A DNA stretch of 8,003 nt from Bacillota bacterium (GTDB lineage: Bacteria; Bacillota; Clostridia; Christensenellales; Aristaeellaceae): positions 1 through 8,003 of the forward strand of contig JAEZJP010000142.1 of assembly GCA_023415715.1 (NCBI GenBank), in the 5' to 3' direction. The position numbers and the translations under genes are program-made. The notes beneath the pieces were generated by a model. That model saw only the letters and a program-made list of their open reading frames with translations. It was not told the DNA's origin and ran no database searches. This document shows, piece after piece, positions 4,565 through 8,003 of this stretch (its first letter is position 1; every line of letters begins with the position of its first letter).

Positions 4565-6025
4565 TTATGGATCCATTCTGGAATAGTTCGGCGCTTCCTT
4601 GGTGATGGAGATATCATGGGGATGGCTTTCCTTTAGGCCAGCACCAGTAATACGTATGAACTCACCGTTTTTGCGCAGGTCCTCAATCGTTGACGTTCCG
4701 CAATAGCCCATGCCGGACCGCAAACCTCCCATCAACTGGAACACTGTTTCCGCCAGCGGTCCCTTGTAGGGAACGCGGCCTTCCACGCCTTCGGGTACCA
4801 GCTTCTTGGCATCCTCCTGGAAATACCGGTCTTTGCTGCCTTCCGCCATGGCCCCAAGAGAGCCCATGCCGCGGTAGACCTTAAAGGAGCGGCCCTGGTA
4901 AATTTCCATGGCGCCCGGGCTTTCCTCCACGCCGGCCAGCAGGCTGCCCAGCATGACCGCTGCGGCGCCAGCAGCAATGGCCTTGGTAATGTCACCGGAA
5001 TACTTGATGCCGCCGTCTGCGATAATGGATATACCATGCTTGTCGGCTTCCTCGGCACAGTCGCTGACAGCCGTAATTTGCGGCACGCCGATGCCCGCCA
5101 CCACACGCGTTGTGCAAATGGAGCCGGGGCCGATGCCCACCTTTACACAGTCTACGCCGGCGGATATCAAGTCATGTGTAGCTGCTGCGGTAGCCACATT
5201 GCCCGCAAAAAGCTGCACACCAGGATAGTGTTTACGGATTTCCTCCACTGCATGCAATACACCGGTGCTGTGGCCGTGGGCCGTATCGATGGAGATCACG
5301 TCCACCTTGGCGTTCACCAGTGCTTCCACACGCTGGAGCACATCCTTTGTGACGCCCACAGCCGCGCCGCACAGAAGCCTTCCGTTCTGATCCTTGGCGC
5401 TGTTTGGGTACTTGGTCGACTTTTCGATATCCTTGATGGTGATAAGGCCCCGCAGGTTATAATCCTTATCCACGATAGGCAGCTTTTCAATACGGTGGGC
5501 GGCCAATATTTTCTTGGCCTCCTCCAGCGTGGTCCCTTCCGGGGCCGTGACCAAGTTTTTGCTGGTCATTACTTCCCCTATGGGGCGGTTCATATCGGTT
5601 TCAAAGCGCAGGTCACGGTTGGTGAGTATGCCCACCAGCCGGCCATCCCTGGTGATAGGAACGCCGCTGATGCGGTAGCGGGCCATCAATGCTTCCGCGT
5701 CCCTAATGAGATGTTCCGGAGAAAGAAAAAATGGATCGGTGATGACGCCATGCTCGCTGCGTTTCACCTTATCCACCTGTGACGCCTGTTCTTCAATTGA
5801 CATGTTCTTGTGAATAATTCCCAGTCCGCCTTCCCTGGCGATAGCGATGGCCAGGCGCGCGTCCGTTACCGTATCCATGGCAGCGGAAAGAAGCGGAATA
5901 TTCAGCCTGATGGCCGAAGTCAGCCGCGTGGAAATGTCCACATCCTTGGGGAGCACCTCACTGCGGCGGGGGACAAGAAGTACATCGTCGAAAGTAAGCC
6001 CTTCGCGGACCTGTTTTAAGAGCAT
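4565..6025 (-). CDS. guaB: Inosine-5'-monophosphate dehydrogenase
   Basis: A 486-residue cytoplasmic enzyme that oxidises IMP to XMP with NAD+, the committed step of guanine nucleotide synthesis. The length matches bacterial IMPDH (about 488). The catalytic loop GIGPGSICTTR carries C304; GDITKAIAAGA and DGGI mark the phosphate-binding side. The mobile flap contains the R400-Y401 dyad in KDRYFQ. Two CBS domains are inserted at about 95-205, where adenine/guanine nucleotides usually act allosterically. The start at 6025 was chosen because AAAGGATGA (6031-6039) precedes it and the protein then opens MLLKQVREGLTFDDVLL as in relatives; the ATG six codons upstream (6043) has no ribosome binding site. 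A consensus promoter lies upstream. The neighbour downstream is the aberrant guaA-like gene, so XMP made here may need another GMP synthetase encoded elsewhere. Confidence 0.97.
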   Translation of the reverse strand: MLLKQVREGLTFDDVLLVPRRSEVLPKDVDISTRLTSAIRLNIPLLSAAMDTVTDARLAIAIAREGGLGIIHKNMSIEEQASQVDKVKRSEHGVITDPFFLSPEHLIRDAEALMARYRISGVPITRDGRLVGILTNRDLRFETDMNRPIGEVMTSKNLVTAPEGTTLEEAKKILAAHRIEKLPIVDKDYNLRGLITIKDIEKSTKYPNSAKDQNGRLLCGAAVGVTKDVLQRVEALVNAKVDVISIDTAHGHSTGVLHAVEEIRKHYPGVQLFAGNVATAAATHDLISAGVDCVKVGIGPGSICTTRVVAGIGVPQITAVSDCAEEADKHGISIIADGGIKYSGDITKAIAAGAAAVMLGSLLAGVEESPGAMEIYQGRSFKVYRGMGSLGAMAEGSKDRYFQEDAKKLVPEGVEGRVPYKGPLAETVFQLMGGLRSGMGYCGTSTIEDLRKNGEFIRITGAGLKESHPHDISITKEAPNYSRMDP

Positions 6026-6064
6026 AAAGATCATCCTTTCCATGGGTCGTGCGGGGGGAGTCTG

Positions 6065-6090
6065 CCAATACAGGCTAGCGCCTTGATTGG
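6065..6090. other. Small hairpin in the guaB 5' leader
   Basis: CCAAT (6065-6069) pairs with ATTGG (6086-6090), and AGGC pairs with GCCT inside across a two-by-two internal loop. It lies in the roughly 80-base leader between the inferred transcription start and the guaB start. The leader is too short for a known purine riboswitch plus expression platform. Regulatory value is unproven. Confidence 0.3.
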
Positions 6091-6111
6091 TATAAAGAAT
6101 TATTAGGAGTT

Positions 6112-6140
6112 ATTTTATCAGCATGGACAGCCTATGTCAA
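6112..6140 (-). promoter_or_regulatory. Consensus sigma-A promoter of guaB
   Basis: The minus strand reads TTGACA (6135-6140), a 17-base spacer, then TAAAAT (6112-6117). The -35 box is perfect and the -10 box has one mismatch. Transcription should start near 6105 and read guaB, then probably the guaA-like and dipeptidase genes. The terminator of the hydrolase gene lies just upstream, so this unit is insulated. Confidence 0.88.
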
Positions 6141-6171
6141 ACAGTTTTTCAAATTAAATTATTATCATCCC

Positions 6172-6207
6172 GATAAAAAAACCGGCTGCCCATAATTAGG
6201 GTGCCGG
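6172..6207 (-). terminator. Intrinsic terminator of the serine hydrolase gene
   Basis: On the minus strand the hairpin (6182-6207) has a CCGGC/GCCGG outer stem, a small internal loop, a CCC/GGG inner stem and an A+T-rich loop. Seven T's follow (complement of 6175-6181). It lies about 60 bases after the hydrolase stop. A smaller hairpin (TCGCTT 6242-6247 with AAGCGA 6253-6258) lies between. Confidence 0.82.
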
Positions 6208-6270
6208 CTGTGACAATATGGCTTTTTCTGAAATACACAATTCGCTTTATGTAAGCGATAAAGGCCGCAA

Positions 6271-7791
6271 TCAGTCCGTAAGCGTTCCGATTGCAGTTTG
6301 TTCCGGATACAGATTGGACTTGGAGTTGATCGTCGCCTGGCCGTTTTCAAAAGTGACTGTAGTGGTTTCTTCAAACCCGTCCTCCAAATCATGCGCAACA
6401 ATCTGAAGTGTTTTTTCATCCAGCCAGCCGCCGCGAAGCGCCCGGTGATTATGCTCCGGCAAGAGGCCGTACAGATTCCCGGCATCCACGATTCTATACA
6501 CATTGTCCAGGCCTACGGTGAATGTAAAAGCGCCATTGATGGTATAGGTAAACTCGCTTCCGCCCTTGTCAAACGCCAAGGTAAAAACGGTGGAATCGCC
6601 GATAACAATCGACTTTCCGTTAATTTGCCCGGCAATCTCAGGCAGCTTTGCGGGCTGTGGTACCGGGGGATTTTGTACTGCGTCCACCTCCGATTGAAGT
6701 GCTTGCAATGATGCAGGATTCTCCTCAAGCGGCGAATCGGCCTTTACGGAGGGCACCACATATTTCTCCATCAGCTCGCCGGGATAAAACAGATCGTCTG
6801 TAGAGAATAACCCGCCGGTAAAGACAGCAACCAGATCCAGCTCGGGAATGACAAAAATATAGTTTCCCCCAAACCCTAAAGCTGCGTAACCGCCAAAGCG
6901 GCTCATCCACCACATGTAACCGTATCCAGGGAACAAGGGCGTCCAGCCGCCTGTGGCCTGAAGCTTTGTCGATTCCTCCACCCACTTTTCCGGTACGATC
7001 TGCGTCCCGTTCCAGTTTCCCTTGCGCAGGTAGAGGTAGCCGAATTTCGCCGCATCCTCCGGGTACATATAGATACCTGAATAACCGGAGCTTGCGTTTT
7101 CGGGGCTTGCCATCCAGTACATGTCCCTGATCCCAAGGGGTTTCAGCGCATCGCCTGCAAGCTCATCCAGCCTTTTGCCCATGGCCTTCTGAATGACGGA
7201 GGACATGATTTGGGCGGCGCCGTTACAGTAGTTGAACTCGGCGCCGGGTTCGCTTTTCATGGGCAGGCCAAGGGCAAACCGGGTCCAATCGGGGCTTTGC
7301 AGCATTTGATTGGTGGATACGTTGTTGTCAATGGTCCAATCAAAGCCCGTTGTCATGTTCAGCAGATTGCGGATCTTCAAGTTCTGCTTCTGCTGGTCAT
7401 CATTTCTCGCATTCAGTTCGGGAAAATACGGCAGTACCGCATCGTCTATGCTGCCTATTCTGCCTTCATCCAGCGCAATGCCCGCCAGCGCGGAAACAAA
7501 GCCCTTTGTGCTTGAATTGATGGCGTGCCGGTATTCTTTGCCATACGGGTAGAAATAGGCTTCGTTCACCATGTATCCGTTACGGATGATGGTAATGCTG
7601 TTGATGCTCTTGCCGCTTTGCGCAATGGCTTGGTACATGTCCGCCAAAATGGCCGAATCCATACCCTGCGATTCCGGCGTTGAGGTGCGCCAGGCGCCGT
7701 CAGGCCAGTATTCCCCGGCAGAAGCTTGCAGCAGCGGCTGCATGCCGGCCAGCATAACCGCCAGCAATAGTGCGGTCAGCGCTTTCTTCAT
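6271..7791 (-). CDS. Secreted serine hydrolase, beta-lactamase/PBP4* (class C-like) family, with extra C-terminal domain
   Basis: A 506-residue exported protein of the serine beta-lactamase-like superfamily (esterases, D-amino acid peptidases and PBP-like enzymes). The signal peptide is clear: MKK, a hydrophobic core to about residue 20, and likely cleavage after QASA near 25. The catalytic set is present: S93-x-x-K96 (SSTK), Y188-C-N190 (YxN), and a glycine-rich third motif at about 305-310 (LGFGGN) in place of the KTG or HxG of classical enzymes. A domain of about 120 residues follows a Pro-rich linker (374-384) and looks beta-rich. Such tails occur in this family, but its role is unknown. 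The start at 7791 has AAGGAGGAG upstream; the longer frame from 7836 would begin at the transcription start. The gene is monocistronic, between its own promoter and terminator. Substrate is unknown; antibiotic resistance should not be assumed. Confidence 0.9.
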   Translation of the reverse strand: MKKALTALLLAVMLAGMQPLLQASAGEYWPDGAWRTSTPESQGMDSAILADMYQAIAQSGKSINSITIIRNGYMVNEAYFYPYGKEYRHAINSSTKGFVSALAGIALDEGRIGSIDDAVLPYFPELNARNDDQQKQNLKIRNLLNMTTGFDWTIDNNVSTNQMLQSPDWTRFALGLPMKSEPGAEFNYCNGAAQIMSSVIQKAMGKRLDELAGDALKPLGIRDMYWMASPENASSGYSGIYMYPEDAAKFGYLYLRKGNWNGTQIVPEKWVEESTKLQATGGWTPLFPGYGYMWWMSRFGGYAALGFGGNYIFVIPELDLVAVFTGGLFSTDDLFYPGELMEKYVVPSVKADSPLEENPASLQALQSEVDAVQNPPVPQPAKLPEIAGQINGKSIVIGDSTVFTLAFDKGGSEFTYTINGAFTFTVGLDNVYRIVDAGNLYGLLPEHNHRALRGGWLDEKTLQIVAHDLEDGFEETTTVTFENGQATINSKSNLYPEQTAIGTLTD

Positions 7792-7794
7792 AGT

Positions 7795-7804
7795 CTCCTC
7801 CTTA
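7795..7804 (-). promoter_or_regulatory. Ribosome binding site that fixes the serine hydrolase start
   Basis: The minus strand reads AAGGAGGAG a few bases before the ATG at 7791, where a typical signal peptide begins. Confidence 0.85.
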
Positions 7805-7842
7805 TATTGATCGGTCGTCAAGGCAGTAAAATACAAGAACAG

Positions 7843-7871
7843 ATAATACTACTTTCATCAGGAAGTTTCAA
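7843..7871 (-). promoter_or_regulatory. Sigma-A promoter of the serine hydrolase gene
   Basis: The minus strand reads TTGAAA (7866-7871), a 17-base spacer, then TATTAT (7843-7848). The predicted start is near 7836, giving a leader of about 45 bases. Confidence 0.85.
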
Positions 7872-7953
7872 CCATAATTTGTATTTAAATCCATTAGAAA
7901 TTGATTAGATTTATGCTGAATTCCATATAGCGGGGAACAACACAATCAAATTG

Positions 7954-7980
7954 CTAGCACTCTCTATTGATGAGTGCTAA
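7954..7980. promoter_or_regulatory. CIRCE element (HrcA repressor operator)
   Basis: The plus strand reads CTAGCACTC, nine bases, GAGTGCTAA. The CIRCE consensus is TTAGCACTC-N9-GAGTGCTAA, so 17 of 18 conserved bases match and the spacing is exact. HrcA binds this site and represses class I heat-shock operons. It lies over 80 bases upstream of the hydrolase -35 box, so it is more likely the operator of a rightward operon starting beyond 8003, such as groES-groEL or hrcA-grpE-dnaK. No convincing plus-strand promoter was found next to it; TTGATT at 7901 with TATAGC at 7926 is a poor candidate because the spacer is 19. Confidence 0.92.
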
Positions 7981-8003
7981 TTTACCCTTGCAATCCTGCC
8001 TGT

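Noticed and set aside
4423..4617. N-terminal extension of the guaA-like frame to 4617 or 4494
   Set aside because: The extension overlaps guaB, has no ribosome binding site and no family homology. GGGAGGTG marks 4422.
5036..5782. Plus-strand frame of 248 codons antisense to guaB
   Set aside because: It is a shadow of a well-conserved IMP dehydrogenase gene; no ribosome binding site or recognisable domain.
6026..6043. Upstream ATG of guaB at 6043
   Set aside because: No ribosome binding site before it. The site at 6031-6039 serves 6025, and the family N-terminus fits that start.
6026..6105. Purine riboswitch upstream of guaB
   Set aside because: The leader is only about 80 bases and contains neither a purine aptamer-like three-way junction nor a terminator; only a small hairpin is seen.
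7792..7836. Longer start of the serine hydrolase at 7836
   Set aside because: It lies at the predicted transcription start and would bury the signal peptide; 7791 has a strong ribosome binding site.

Overview
The window looks like the chromosome of a Gram-positive anaerobe of the Bacillota, probably Clostridia. The grounds are strong AGGAGG-type ribosome binding sites, sigma-A promoters with 17-base spacers, rho-independent terminators, a CIRCE heat-shock operator, an XRE regulator with membrane segments, and G+C-rich palindromic intergenic repeats. The genus cannot be named from the sequence. No rRNA, tRNA, CRISPR array, phage gene or transposase gene was seen.

Layout, left to right. (1) 2-700, plus strand: the 3' part of an XRE regulator with a duplicated membrane module, ending at a hairpin terminator. 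(2) About 701-1266: a gene-free interval with a compact palindromic repeat (821-884) and a 366-bp MITE-like element (902-1267). The element has terminal inverted repeats, a second nested inverted repeat and TA on both sides. (3) 1267-1926, minus: an orphan LolD/MacB-type ABC ATPase. Its stop codon coincides with the element edge, and its ribosome binding site directly follows a strong terminator. (4) 1939-6140, minus: a purine transcription unit read right to left, guaB (IMP dehydrogenase), a guaA-like gene, then an M19 dipeptidase. It starts at a consensus promoter and ends at a strong terminator. (5) 6172-7871, minus: a secreted serine hydrolase of the beta-lactamase/PBP4* family with its own promoter and terminator. 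(6) 7954-7980: a near-perfect CIRCE element, the HrcA operator. It suggests that a class I heat-shock operon (groESL or hrcA-grpE-dnaK) starts just beyond the right edge.

The most unusual item is the guaA-like gene. It sits where GMP synthetase normally sits, downstream of guaB. Its glutaminase domain has lost both the catalytic Cys and the catalytic His. Its ATP-pyrophosphatase domain keeps the SGGVDS P-loop but has lost the lid motif and other substrate-side motifs that are nearly invariant in GMP synthetases. It is therefore probably not an ordinary GMP synthetase. It may be an ammonia-dependent or re-targeted ATP-pyrophosphatase, or a pseudoenzyme. It lies 39 bases upstream of the dipeptidase gene, so the two are probably co-transcribed.
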